A stretch of 32,388 nucleotides of DNA, taken from NCBI GenBank assembly GCA_003194525.1, contig NBIV01000459.1, positions 1 to 32,388 on the forward strand, in the 5' to 3' direction. Shown here one piece after another: positions 1-9,475 of the stretch (positions within the stretch are counted from its first letter, which is position 1; every line of letters begins with the position of its first letter). This stretch comes from Gracilariopsis chorda (lineage: Eukaryota; Rhodophyta; Florideophyceae; Gracilariales; Gracilariaceae). Position numbers and translations under genes: made by a program. The notes below the pieces were generated by a model. It did not search any database, was not told the DNA's origin, and worked only from the letters and a program-made list of their open reading frames with translations.

Positions 1-224
1 AGCGTCATGGGCAAATCTGAATTCCGGTGACCCTCCGTGTCTCTATTCCTCGCCACACCCTCAGCCTGATGAGGCACAGACGGAGTTCTACTCCGCGCTC
101 GCCGCCTTCCTTACCGCCGTCTTCACAACCGCCTGTGCCACCGCCCTCTCCCTCGAAATGCGCTGTAGCCACACTTGCACAAGAGCGGACCCTAGTCCCT
201 CCCGCAATATGCGCACTGGGCCGC
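1..224. other. Unassigned left edge upstream of the PGM2-like relic
   Basis: The + strand has an open frame (27-275) rich in Ser, Pro and Arg that runs into the first recognisable PGM2-like residues (IDPDPTTR at about 229-252). It could be a decayed N-terminal or targeting extension of that gene, but nothing in it is diagnostic. I see no RNA gene or promoter motif I would defend. Confidence 0.3.
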
Positions 225-2145
225 GACCGAATCGTCATCGATCCGGATCCGACAACACGTCAACAAGTGAACTAAATGCTCTCCCACTGCCTATGCTCCC
301 CCGCGGAGCCATCCCGTCTGCCCGTCGCCTCGACCAAACCCACCGTCTTCGATTTGGTACAGAGGGCTTACACGCAGCCGTCGGGCCCGTCTCAATTGTC
401 TAGTCCTTTTCTGCGGCGCAGGCGCTGGCAAGGATCTCCAATCCTATTTCGCGCGTCTTCGTCGTCAGTCATGACACCAAAACGGATTCCACAAAGTTTG
501 CGGTGCTCATTGCAGACGTTTTTAGGATCCATGGAGCGCAAAAAACAGCTTTTCTCCAGACCGTTTCCCACCCCATGTGTCGCCTTGGCAGTACGAAGCC
601 TTCAAGCTGCGCTGGGTTTGTGCGTTACAGCCAGTCATAACCCGTCACAGGACAACTGGCTCAAAGTTTTCTGGAGCGACGGCATTCAAATTCGACCTGA
701 TGTGTAGAGAAACCTGTCAAACTCTGCTCACGCCCTTGAAAAACAAGTATGCCATATCTGACCATGATCTACCACCAGTACCAGATCCCCATCACCAAAA
801 TTACTGAACAGTACTTTTCGGCGGTTACCACTGCTTTATATAAGCTTCTGCTTGATGTCAGTCCTCCACGCATGGTATAAACCGCTTGACACGGCATCGG
901 CACCTCGTTAATCGCCGAAATCTTTCGACGCTTTCAACTTCCACGTTCGCACCGGTTGAGGAACAATGTACACCAGACCCAGCCTTCCCAACGCTACCGT
1001 TTCCCAATCCAGAGGAAAAAGGTGCTCTGGACCTTGGCGTTGAAACTTGAAAACGATGCAATGCTCCAATTGTGGTTGCGAATGATCCTGATGCCGGTCT
1101 CTAGGGGCTGCCAAAATTTCAGCCCATGGGGCGCTGTGTATATTCACCGGTTATGAAATCGCACTGTTGCTGGCTGATCACTTGACCAAACACATAAACG
1201 ATGATCTTACGCAATGTGCTGTCGTCGCCAGAACAGCTTCTTTCAATGTTCTCGCCTCTATAGGCAAAAAGAAAGGTTTCGTCTTCAGGGAAGCATTCAC
1301 GGGACTCACGTAGATCAACAAGGTAACCTTGGACCTTGAAGAAGAGAGAAAGATGCCCATTTTGGCCAATGAAGAAGCATTCGGGTATAATATCACAAGA
1401 AACATCGTTTGTGATAAAGACAGTTTTTTGCTGTGGCCATGATGGCCCAGCTGATAGCCATTATATACGAAAAGGAGAATGCGATAGGCGAGCGCATACA
1501 AGAGTTGCTTATGGAGTACGGTATTAATTTGTCCAGCAACGGTTATTACCGCTTGACTGACTCTTGAACTAAGGCATCAGAAATATTCGACTCGGCCAGG
1601 GAAAATGGACTACCCAGTAAACTCTGCAGTGCTGTAGTGAATTCTGTCCGGGATCTGACGTATGGAAGGGAGACAGCTGAACCAAGTAGCAAAGCTCTCC
1701 TACCAGCAGATACCTCTTCACAATCCTTGAATTTTAGGTGCTCGAAGAAAAACAGCGATGACGAAGATTGTACTCTCATTATTCATTTGCGCGGAAGCGG
1801 CACTGGTAAGTTCACTTAGATCTTCACGGGTTTGATTTCAGTGCACCTGGAATTGATCTGGCCAGGACCCCTGCAACGTATCATTGTTGAGAAAGGAATG
1901 GAAATTTTCTCCCCAGCATAGCGGAAGATGCTGTCAGTAGCTTTTCCTCAAGCGGAAACTGACGAGACATCACGTGTTTTGTTGTTTCTCCATCGCACAG
2001 AGCCGAAAATCAATACTACACAGAGCTCCGGACTACGAACGAAGAGCACAAAAGTAGATCAGCTGAGCGATTCTTGAATCATGCCGTACGAGAGGCGGTA
2101 CGTCAGGTATTGCGCCCATTAGCAAACCATGTTTTACAAAGATGA
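225..2145 (+). pseudogene. PGM2-like: PGM2-type phosphoglucomutase/phosphopentomutase pseudogene
   Basis: Relic of an alpha-D-phosphohexomutase of the PGM2/PGM2L1 type, an enzyme that in the living family interconverts sugar 1- and 6- (or pentose 1- and 5-) phosphates in the cytosol. Landmarks appear in the right order but in several frames: N-terminal IDPDPTTR (about 229), RLRFGTEGL (about 343), the phosphoserine loop TASHNP (627-644), HGIGTSL (about 889), PDPAFPTLPFPNPEE (about 972), metal loop NDPDA (1081-1095), FTGYEIALLLADH (about 1144), sugar loop NEEAFGY (1368-1388), SVRDLTYG (about 1642), phosphate loop GSGT (1793-1804) continuing into EPKI across an intron, and a C-terminal helix ending in TGA at 2143. 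At least three frameshifts and several stops (TAA, TAG, TGA) break it; the normal DPDADR is damaged. It is clearly dead as one protein. Family identity is by recognition, not by a search. Confidence 0.9.
1806..2000 (+). other. Relic spliceosomal intron in the PGM2-like pseudogene
   Basis: A 195 bp segment with a consensus donor (GTAAGT at 1806) and acceptor (CGCACAG ending at 2000) splits the phosphate-binding loop. GSGT plus a lone G lies before it and AGCCGAAAATC after it, so splicing gives GSGTEPKI. Preserved splice sites show that the copy arose from DNA and is not a processed retrocopy. Confidence 0.8.
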
Positions 2146-2171
2146 TAGCAAACCATGTTTTACAAAGATGA
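2121..2171 (+). repeat. 26-bp-period tandem duplication at the PGM2-like stop codon
   Basis: The 25 bases at 2121-2145, which include the relic's TGA stop, are repeated exactly at 2147-2171 with one T between. This looks like a replication-slippage or end-joining duplication after decay began. Confidence 0.85.
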
Positions 2172-2310
2172 CCCGTGTTGGTCAAAATGGATCCGTCAAC
2201 GAGACGGAGAGAGGCGCACAACAGATGAATGTAAGTAGTTCGCACGTACTGGCATCAACAGTTCACTGTATCAGGGTGTCGTCGTAGCCAAGTTGAGAAA
2301 GGAAGAATCT

Positions 2311-2989
2311 TTACTCAGTGGTTGTCAACTCCCCTATTTCTGCCAGCTTCTTTATCAGGCTTGTGAGCTGTGAATTCAACTCATCAGCAGATGTCCTAAT
2401 CTTTGCAAAAACCGTTGGAGGTGCATTGTCTGCAAACCCAGTGGCACTCATCCTCTTTCCTAGGCAGTTGGAGTTTTTACATTGACAGACTGCTTTTCAA
2501 TCCTCTTCAATTCCTTTTCAAAATCGATCATATCAGGCATGGGTATGACGCCCCCGAGATTGTTGCAATGTAAAAATGAAGGGCATTGCCGCCGAAATCT
2601 GTTTCAGTAGCGGATCCTCCCACACCGTCAATGAGTTTAATCGTCAGTTTCTCAGAATTAAATTTGGTCAGAAAAGTAGCATCCCCTTCTTGGCATGTAC
2701 ATCCGACGCTGGGACGGCGTCAGTTCGAATTGAGAGATAAAATTGTCGACCATGGTCCACTTGATACTCTGCTCTAGCATTTCGTATGTAGCGAAACAGA
2801 AATTGCATTCTTTCAAAGCGCTCTATAGCCTCTTGCTCAATGCTTCCGCCAGGTGGACATTACGCAATAATTAGTGCCTGCTTTGGGCTGCCTTCTCACG
2901 TGAAGCGATGCCAGATTTCGTTTGTGACATGTAGCATCAACGGATGTACAAAACTAAGACATGTATCCATTACGTAGTGTTGTTCAGTG
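2311..2989 (-). pseudogene. VARS-like: Valyl-tRNA synthetase C-terminal exon, pseudogene fragment
   Basis: Read on - from 2989: YVMDTCLSFVHPLM, HVTNEIWHRFT, ALIIA-stop-CPPGG, RFERMQFLFRYIRNARAEYQV, then (shifted) ATFLTKFNSEKLTIKLID, then (shifted) PMPDMIDFEKELKRIEKQ, then GFADNAPPTVFAKIR, ending at TAA 2311-2313. This order matches the class I ValRS anticodon-binding domain (HPLM..VT.EIW; IRNARAEY) followed by the C-terminal coiled-coil tRNA arm (P..DMIDFEKELKRIEK; F..NAPP.VF.KIR), resembling bacterial/organellar ValRS. In the living family the enzyme charges tRNA-Val. A pyrimidine-rich run ending CCCCAG just upstream (2990 onward) looks like its 3' splice site, so only the last exon is here. 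One in-frame stop and at least two frameshifts mean it is dead. The catalytic domain is not in the window. It is convergent with the PGM2-like relic, with 165 bp between the two stops. Confidence 0.85.
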
Positions 2990-3863
2990 CTGGGGTACAG
3001 CCCAACAGCGGAAGAGGGCAGAAAAGAAACGGTAGATGGAGGAATGCACTCGTACTGGGATTTAGTGGACAAGAAGGAGATGTTAGATTACAAAAAGGGT
3101 TAAACGGCGTTATGTGGTGAGTTAGTGCATGGAAATCGAAACTTTGTACAGTTTGGAGAACTTACAATCATCTTTCTTAAGCTCTGACTGGAACTCATCC
3201 TCACAAAGGGAGGAAGTGAACCATCCACTGAAGGCAGACAATTGCTTGCAAGGAACTTTGAGCAAAACATGTCAGTTAAATCTCTTCGTTGACGTTGTGG
3301 ATACCGTATTAAGAGTGAACCTTTAACTTTTTGGATTTGTGAGTAGTGCTGCACGTGGTGCGTGAGGGTGATGGAATTAGATTTTAGAGTAGGCAACGAG
3401 TACATCGGACGACAAACTTGTGACATGGACGTAAACTTTGGGTGAACATGCGCAGCACATGGTGTGATGTGGGCGGTTAGTTTGGTAGCGCAAACTGCAC
3501 GGAAGAGTCTTACAAGGGTGAAGCGCGAGAGACGTTCGAGCGCGGACTAACAGCGTCGACTTGTGCTTGAGAGCTAGACAGCTGCAACATGAAGCGATAC
3601 CGTCCCACTTGGCACGACAGCAGGCTGAAATTCTGCCTACAAAAGCGGGCTGGGGAGGCAAAAGCGGTTGGAAGCAAATTCACAACTCGCGGCGCGGTCT
3701 CTAGGAGGGACGGAAATGAGACTGTATGTGCAAGCAGTGCGCGGTACGCTGCTGCGTACAAGGGTAGCGCTTATGTATTTGATAATTTGTATGGCACACA
3801 AGCTGTGATGCAATGGCTAAAGGGTTAGACGTCTACCTTTCGTCGCCGGAGAGGGCAACTGCG
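2990..3863. other. Unassigned single-copy DNA between the ValRS relic and the array
   Basis: This stretch should hold the intron upstream of the ValRS exon on - but I find no further ValRS motif. Short open frames exist on + (3129-3326, 65 aa; 3589-3828, 79 aa) and - (3100-3426, 108 aa). None has a recognisable domain, and I do not call them genes. It ends with the left breakpoint motif ACTGC at 3858-3862. Confidence 0.4.
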
Positions 3864-3996
3864 GACAAGCGCTGTAATCCGCCGTGACGGCCTGTGACCG
3901 CCGCGGCGCTGAAGCGCCAATGAGAGGCGCGCATGGCGGCCGCATCGCACTCGCGTCACGACGCGCCGCGCACATGCGCACATGCGCAGCCGGCGA

Positions 3997-4030
3997 GCAG
4001 CGACCGCAGCAACGCAGCGACCGCAGCAAC
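3997..4030 (+). repeat. 2 x 17-bp tandem repeat at the left end of the unit
   Basis: GCAGCGACCGCAGCAAC occurs twice in direct succession. It is preceded by a short GCGCACAT duplication. The same block lies about 133 bp inside the start of every unit copy. It is GC-rich and downstream of the - strand genes; no function is evident. Confidence 0.8.
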
Positions 4031-4157
4031 AGAGCAGCCCTTCACAGGTGCTCGCCATCGCAGATATCCAAAGCTTCATGCTCAGCCCCAAAAATCAACA
4101 CCCAAAAATGAAAAATACCCAAACAACCTCCCGCTTCCGCCCCTTTGAGCGCAGCTG

Positions 4158-4742
4158 TTATCTACCCTCCGTACGTCTCACGAGAGCTACCGATCGCTTG
4201 CCTTGACGCGCAGTTCCAGGCATCACAGAAATGCGCGTAGATCTGCCGGGCATGGAGCTCTGACACGTCGGCTCCGCCTTGCGGTTCGCCTCGCGTTCCT
4301 CCTTGGCGCGTTCCTTGTCGCGAATGCGCGTGTCAATCATCTCTGCCAGCATCGCAAAGACATCCGGCATGGGCTCACCCGCCTTCCTCATAGCGTTCAA
4401 AACGCGACAACGATTGATCACATTGTACAACTTCTGCTTGCGGCGCAAGCTGTACGATGTGATCAATTGTTGTTGCGTATGGTAGCCGATCGACGCCTTA
4501 AACCTCGGCGCGCCTGAAAACTTAAACGTCTTTCCGACTGTGCGGCACCTCTCCAGCAGTCTGTAGTCATTCACACGACGACTGTCTCCTTTGCAATGAT
4601 CGCGCAGCGGCACACCGTCCGGAGCACCGGTTCCATGCATGATCCATAAATACATGTCTACCACAGCCTCCCAGTCATTCAGATAGGCTTCGTCCACATC
4701 CGAGGACGTGGAGCCGTGGCTGCGGGTACGCACGCTATGGAA
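4158..4742 (-). CDS. 191-codon open frame downstream of the in-frame TGA, copy 1
   Basis: Same open stretch as in copy 2 (see 9770-10354). Two private substitutions both change the protein: Ser to Leu at residue 29 of the stretch and Asp to Gly at the penultimate residue. The first ATG is at 4653-4655 (- strand), giving 165 aa if read alone. Confidence 0.4.
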   Translation of the reverse strand, partial: FHSVRTRSHGSTSSDVDEAYLNDWEAVVDMYLWIMHGTGAPDGVPLRDHCKGDSRRVNDYRLLERCRTVGKTFKFSGAPRFKASIGYHTQQQLITSYSLRRKQKLYNVINRCRVLNAMRKAGEPMPDVFAMLAEMIDTRIRDKERAKEEREANRKAEPTCQSSMPGRSTRISVMPGTARQGKRSVALVRRTEGR

Positions 4743-5521
4743 TCAATCTTCGCCACCCTCAAACGCGCTGGGGTTGGATGTGGGCATTGTGCGTGCGGAC
4801 AGACGGCTGCGTTTGCAGGGACGTTCCGTCATTGGCGAAGACCGAGGTAGAGAGGGCACGGACGCCAACGTGCCGAGGGCCTGTGGAGGCCGCTGTTCAG
4901 GGGCGTATTGGAGGGTAGGAGCACGCTGAGACGTGCGGCCGGCCGGATGCACAGGCGCCACGGGTGGTATGGGGTTAACTGTCGCGGGGGTAGGGGCTCC
5001 ATTGCCCGACTGTGGGCAGGACGTGACTCGAGTTAAGCCCTCTCCGTCAGCAAAGGTTAGATTGACGGTGCAGCTGGAGTGAAAGTTGAAGGTGTCTGTG
5101 TGTAAGGAAACGAAGAAAGAAGAACTTGTTTGTCAGCAGCTGGCAAAAGGGAGGTAGAAAGGGGGTGGGGCGGAGGGATTGGTGAGCCATTGAACATACA
5201 ATAGTTTTGAACATAAGTCTGCACGCCCGTTACTTGAAGTTGAGCAGGCTCACCATTGGGGTGGTCATTATGAGAGACCACTGGCGGCAGATTGCTCGGG
5301 CCTGGCGCCGTTTTGTTCGTCAGGTTCTGCGGAGGGTGCTGCGGAGGGTGCTGCGGAGGGTGCTGCGGAGTGTGTGGAGGAGAGAGCGGCGAACGGAGCT
5401 GTAAAGGGTGATGCAGAGGGTGCTGCAGCGGGAGCGGGAGCCGCGGCGGGAGCTGCGGGGGGTGCTTTGGAGAAGGCTGATTATTACGTGAACCGTGGGG
5501 GCCGGGGGGAGTCACGTTCAT
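4743..5521 (-). CDS. Proline-rich two-exon gene, copy 1
   Basis: Exon 1 5521-5200, intron 5199-5096 (104 bp), exon 2 5095-4743. The sequence of the model is identical to copy 2, where it is described in full. Identity across copies reflects recent amplification and is not evidence of selection. Confidence 0.5.
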
Positions 5522-6870
5522 TTGTGGGTGCCAAAGGTTGAGCCGTTATTTCTGTTTTTGGGACGATGGAGGTGCAAGCGGAGTTGGTAATGGGAAGGGT
5601 CACAGGTTCTGCCTTTCTTCGGTTTTCGAAGAGAGGTGGGGCGGCGAAACAGAGCGGTGCCGACGCGCGCTCCCTTAAGTACGGAAGCTGGTGGTGCGAA
5701 GGTAGGTGGGCGCCACGTGCGGATGCTGTTTTTCGCGTTAGTTTGGGTGCAGTACCGGAGCACGTGGCGGGGGGTGCGCTGTCCGCGGCGCGTTTGTGCC
5801 GCGTCCAGAGAAGCGTGCGTATAACGCGTGCGAACGGCTCGCTGGAGGGGGGGAGGGGGGGGAGAGAGTGTCGGTGACGGGGTGTAACTTTTTGAATGGA
5901 CGGGCGGGCTTTTCCCTCCTCCAACACTTATTTCTGCTGCGTATGTGACAGCGTCGGTTTCGTACCGGCACTGTCCTTGGCGCGGCTGCCCTCAAGGCGG
6001 CGTTTTGACCGCTTTTCGAGCCGGCTGAAAAAGAAAAATGTGATCGCTGCCAGCTGGCGGGAGAAAGTGACGGCGATTGAAATGCCAAACGGCTCTGTGT
6101 TCGATTTCACCTGTGTGTCAGCGCTTTTGGTCGGGTATTGCTGATTATCGACAACGAAGGTAGCCGCATCGATCGCGCCTGTTCGGTGCATTCTCCCGGA
6201 AACATGTAGATACCACGGATTTTGCGCTTTCGGCAATCTCCCTCCGGCAGCCTTGCTTCGGCCGTACCGCGCTTGTGATGCACCTACGTAGAGATTACAA
6301 GACGCGCTGTCTCAAGATTCACGTGACACCCTGCGGTCGATCTCTCAACGCACAACGTGCCAGGTGGTGGGTTGAGAGGTAGTACCTTGCCACGCACCAA
6401 CATCACACCCGTCGCATTGCTCCCGTGACCGATATTCACCCTGGCCATCATTGGTAACATGCCGAACGCTCCAACTCAGCGCGCTCACGTACAATCCGTT
6501 TCCGCACCAAATGTACTCCGAAAATGGTAACACTTTCTACTTCAATGCAGACACGTAGTCCTTCAAGGACGTATGGTTCCTTCCCAACTTGCTCTCGCAT
6601 TCAAGCTACCTCGCCTTCATGTTTGTGTCTGCTGTCGTTTCCGACACTAAAAGAGAGTGTCCGAGCCCTCGCCACTCACTCTCGGCCCTTCAAACATGTT
6701 AACATGTACTTGCTACTAGTGGCGAACTGTTCTAACCCACAATGAAGAAATTAGAGAACGGAATGTTTACATTAAACAGGAGTACGCTCCTGTTTACTTT
6801 CAACGCAAAAAACAACTATACACACAAGACACACACACACACATGAACAAAACATGCAAAAGTGAAAGTG
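5522..6870. other. Intergenic spacer between the two - strand genes (copy 1)
   Basis: Upstream of the proline-rich gene and downstream of the zinc-finger gene. It contains G-runs on + (G7-A-G8 at 5847-5862; G6-A-G8 in copy 3), a perfect hairpin (6774-6795) and (AC)7 at 6829-6842. Long open frames on both strands here are broken by 1-bp indels between copies (5621, 5811, the G-runs), so I regard it as non-coding. Equivalents: 11134-12480, 16743-18088, 22358-23704, 27975-29333. A + frame around 6497-6565 (MYSENGNTFYFNADT then TAG) is protein-like but unassigned. Confidence 0.5.
6774..6795 (+). other. Perfect 9-bp-stem hairpin with a UACG loop, copy 1
   Basis: AAACAGGAG-TACG-CTCCTGTTT. Transcribed from + it would fold into a 9-bp stem closed by a UNCG-class tetraloop; from - the loop is CGUA. 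It lies about 75 bp beyond the extended end of the zinc-finger gene, so it could sit in that gene's 3' region on -. Also at 12384, 17992, 23608 and 29236. Confidence 0.6.
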
Positions 6871-7834
6871 TCAACACGGTTCTCCCACTACAAGGACTCC
6901 AAGTACTCTAGATGCCTTTCTCTTCATATTAGCCTTAGTGAAGATGTGACAACGAGCTGCAGGTATCTTCTGGCAGATTTCGCGGCAGTGCGGACAGATC
7001 CACGTTCCGCTCGCCTTTGCACTTTCAAAGTCCCATTACAACTCTCCGAAGCACGGTCGACACACCGCCTTCCGACACTTGCGATACGTATGCAGGTTCG
7101 CACAGAAGATATTTTCCGACTTCTGAGTGCGGGCGCAGACGCGACAGAAGCGCGACGGACCGCGCAGCAACGGAGAGAGAGGAGGTGAGCGTGGCTTCTT
7201 TCTTAACGATGGAGTTAGTGGAATTGGCAGCGATGGTTGAGGCGCCAGATGCACTTGTAGGAGCGTTGGTGGCGCCTGAAGCGGTGCTTGAGATGGGGGG
7301 GCTAGTGGCACGGCGGCAGTCAGCGGTGACGGCGATGTGGTGCTGAGATAGGCGGTGGCGTGCAGGTGCGGAGTAGGCGGTGTGGTAGGAGGGGCATGCG
7401 AGAGTGCTCGCTCACAGCGACGAGACGTGATCGCCTCGAGTTCGGCCACAATATCCTCGTGCTGCGAAGACGGCTGCTTCTGGGGCGGCGAGGGCAAGAA
7501 AAAGTCCGGGAAAAAAGCCATGCTCAGGAGCCCGAAGCGGTGTTTGAGGTGGGGGGTCGGGTGGCGCGGCGGCAGTTAGCGGTGACGGCGATGTGCGGCT
7601 GAGATGCGCAGTGGCGTGCAGGTGCGGAGTAGGCGGTGGGGGAGGAGGGGCAGGCGTACGGCAACGACACGCGATCCACACGATTGCGGCCACAGAATCT
7701 TTGTCCCGCGAAGGCGGCTGCCTTTCGGACGGCAGAGGGAAGAGAGAGGATACAGAAACGTCCTGCTCACGCACGAGGGCGAGGTCAGCCTCCGTGAACA
7801 CAAGCCAAGGCAACCAAGCTTGCGTGGGCGGCAT
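6871..7834 (-). pseudogene. Zinc-finger gene, copy 1: frameshifted
   Basis: Same gene as 12646-13443, but the A-run at 7511-7516 has six A where copies 2-5 have five, shifting the frame about 106 codons after the ATG at 7834. The downstream half with the second proline-rich repeat and the cysteine cluster (7036-7521) remains open in its own frame. The shared TAA then follows at 7036-7038, and zinc-finger-like sequence continues to 6871. It also carries A at 7209 (Pro to Ser). This copy cannot make the 265-residue protein made by the frame of copies 2-4. Confidence 0.7.
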
Positions 7835-8745
7835 ATCTAGAGGAAGAGTGTTGTCGGCGATGTGGGTGACGTTTAAGGCGGCGGGGCGGAATGGGACGGT
7901 GGAGTTGGCGGAGAGCGCGTGGGTGTGAGAGTGGGGAGGGGTATGGGGAGCGATGTGGAGAGTTTCGGGCGGACGTCAAGCTGGCGACGAGCGTGCTTTA
8001 AGAAGGCAGTGCGAACGAGCGCGCGCCCGGTGCATTCAAGCCTCGTCTGGTGATCTAGCCCTCGTATCATATCATCTGTTTTTCGAGTTTTACAGCATCA
8101 TGAATCCAGGCCATGCAGCGTGGAGCTCTCTGAGAAAGAGTCACTCTCGGCCCAGTGGTAGTTCTGGTTTGACAGTGTCACTCTCATCCTGAGATTGTAT
8201 TTGTCAGAAAAACTCGAGATCTTCCGCTGCCAAGGTCTGGCTCCACGACGCCCGTTCTTTCACTTCTGGACTAGAATAGCACCTCGACGCACGCAGATTT
8301 CAATCTTTTCATCACCAATGCCAAGCGTTTTGCAGAAAGCCCTGTACTCAGAAATGCCGCTGCGTTCATTCGGATTGTGCTTTGCTATTATTTCTAGAAC
8401 GGGCAGGCTCGTGGTGGAAGTGAACGGCAGCCCTGAGGGCTGCTGTTCGCTTCTTGTCACGCAAACGATACATCCTCAAACGCGTCAGATTTGTGCCCTA
8501 ATTTCCTGTTGACTGCCACCCACTTGTTCTCCGCTAAGCCATGCCAAGTGTTGATCAGTAAGGTCACCCAATCCTTCACTATGCCCCCGTTGCTTAGGGC
8601 CAAATGAAAAGTCTTGCGATTATTCGTGTGCTCTTCTTCCGCCGAGCAGGAAAGAATTCCAAATTCATTAGTTTACTTGTTGTTCCCGAAAGCTCTTATG
8701 CCACAGTAGGTGCGTAGAACCCGGAGACCACTCTTTTGGTATAGA
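7835..8745. other. Unassigned segment between zinc-finger gene start and integrase relic (copy 1)
   Basis: Holds the 5' side of the zinc-finger gene on -. On - there is also a loosely protein-like stretch at about 8455-8640 (contains WVTLLINTWHGLAENKW) and another at 8260-8460 (contains GISEYRAFCKTLGIGDEKIE), in different frames and separated by a stop. I do not recognise either; they could be remains of another gene or of the retroelement. Equivalents: 13444-14354, 19052-19962, 24668-25578, 30298-31204. Confidence 0.35.
8427..8443 (+). other. 17-bp perfect palindrome
   Basis: GCAGCCCT-G-AGGGCTGC, an 8-bp inverted repeat around a single G, present in every unit (for example 14036-14052). The one-base centre is too tight for a normal hairpin loop without opening stem pairs. 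No function assigned. Confidence 0.6.
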
Positions 8746-9345
8746 CTGCCGCCTTATCTCCACACGGACAATGGTTCCCAATTCATCTCGAAGTTTGCCA
8801 TCACTTCTGCTGAGTCTCAGGACTGAAACATTTCTTCACCACCACCTACCACCCCCTGACCGATTGGCATACGAAATGGTTCAACAGCTGTCAATATACA
8901 CGGGTGCAACGCACCGTTTCTTTTGCTGCTATCCGCGCCCGTCAAAAACAGCTGTTGGACCCACGTGCGCGAAAAGGACTTCAGTCTTTGGCTTAAATCG
9001 TGATCATGAACTTTGGAACGGGTCTGTCTCCGGGCTCAAGAATAGAGCACTTCGGGCACCTCGATGGTTTCCTCGGTGGAATTGCGTATTCTGATCTTCT
9101 TGGTCCAAGGTTAGTCGCTAGGAGATTGCGATCAGGGCGCACCAAATTCGTGATGAGCCTGTTATGTCTTTTTTCATACGCGATGCAACAAGTCGAATTT
9201 ATCTTATCCGCGGGTTGCTACAGAGGGACTGAGTTTGTTCTACGTTGTATTTTGTCAAAAGTGCGAAGCAAGGCATTATCCGTGGAAGGCGCTGTTATCG
9301 GATGAATCTTTAAAAGAGCTACAGATGTTTGAAGCGAGGAGATAG
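8746..9345 (+). mobile_element. Ty3/gypsy-type integrase remnant with possible chromodomain end, copy 1
   Basis: A + frame at 8746-8823 contains YLHTDNGSQFISKF, matching the second catalytic Asp region (TDNGSQF) of the retroviral/Ty3-gypsy integrase core. It stops at TGA 8824; overlapping in another frame, 8823-8885 contains HFFTTTYHPLTD, the block that follows it in Ty3/gypsy integrases (TTTYHPQTDG). Further shifted frames run to TAG at 9343-9345 and end with KALLSDESLKELQMFEA, reminiscent of the W..L...F end of a chromodomain. In the living family integrase inserts the element's cDNA. The catalytic Glu, reverse transcriptase and LTRs are not seen, so this is a dead fragment. The chromodomain part is tentative. 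Confidence 0.65.
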
Positions 9346-9369
9346 CTATACGGGCCCTGTGTGGTGCGA

Positions 9370-9475
9370 CTAGGCCAGCAGCGTCAGCGCAACTTCTAGC
9401 GAAACTACCCTTGATTCATCAATTCCTACACTTGATGCTCTGATGACGAGCGTTGTGATATTTTCGTCCACTGCA
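9370..9475 (-). pseudogene. Truncated DUF3326 tail, copy 1
   Basis: The last ~34 codons and stop (CTA on + at 9370) of the DUF3326-like relic that is fuller at 31834-32388. Here the reading is cut at the unit junction and continues into the next copy's left end, which is unrelated. It arose from the amplification breakpoint. Confidence 0.75.

Larger units (their letters stand above)
3864..9475 (+). repeat. Array unit, copy 1
   Basis: Most divergent of copies 1-4. Private differences: C at 4165 and A at 4648 (both change the 191-codon frame), an extra G in the run at 5621-5622, an extra A at 5811, A at 7209, and a sixth A in the run 7511-7516 that frameshifts the zinc-finger gene. It lacks the 6-bp CAGCTG duplication found in copies 3-5. 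Confidence 0.95.

Noticed and set aside
225..2145. A variant genetic code or programmed frameshifting explaining stops in the relics
   Set aside because: All three stop codons occur, at positions where the families have different residues (for example Tyr in VYTA), and several independent frameshifts lack common slippery sites. Ordinary decay is simpler.
3864..4210. Short overlapping + frames at the left end of the unit (70-75 codons)
   Set aside because: Several frames are open at once through Ala/Arg/Pro-rich repeats; no start context, domain or conservation argument beyond copy identity.
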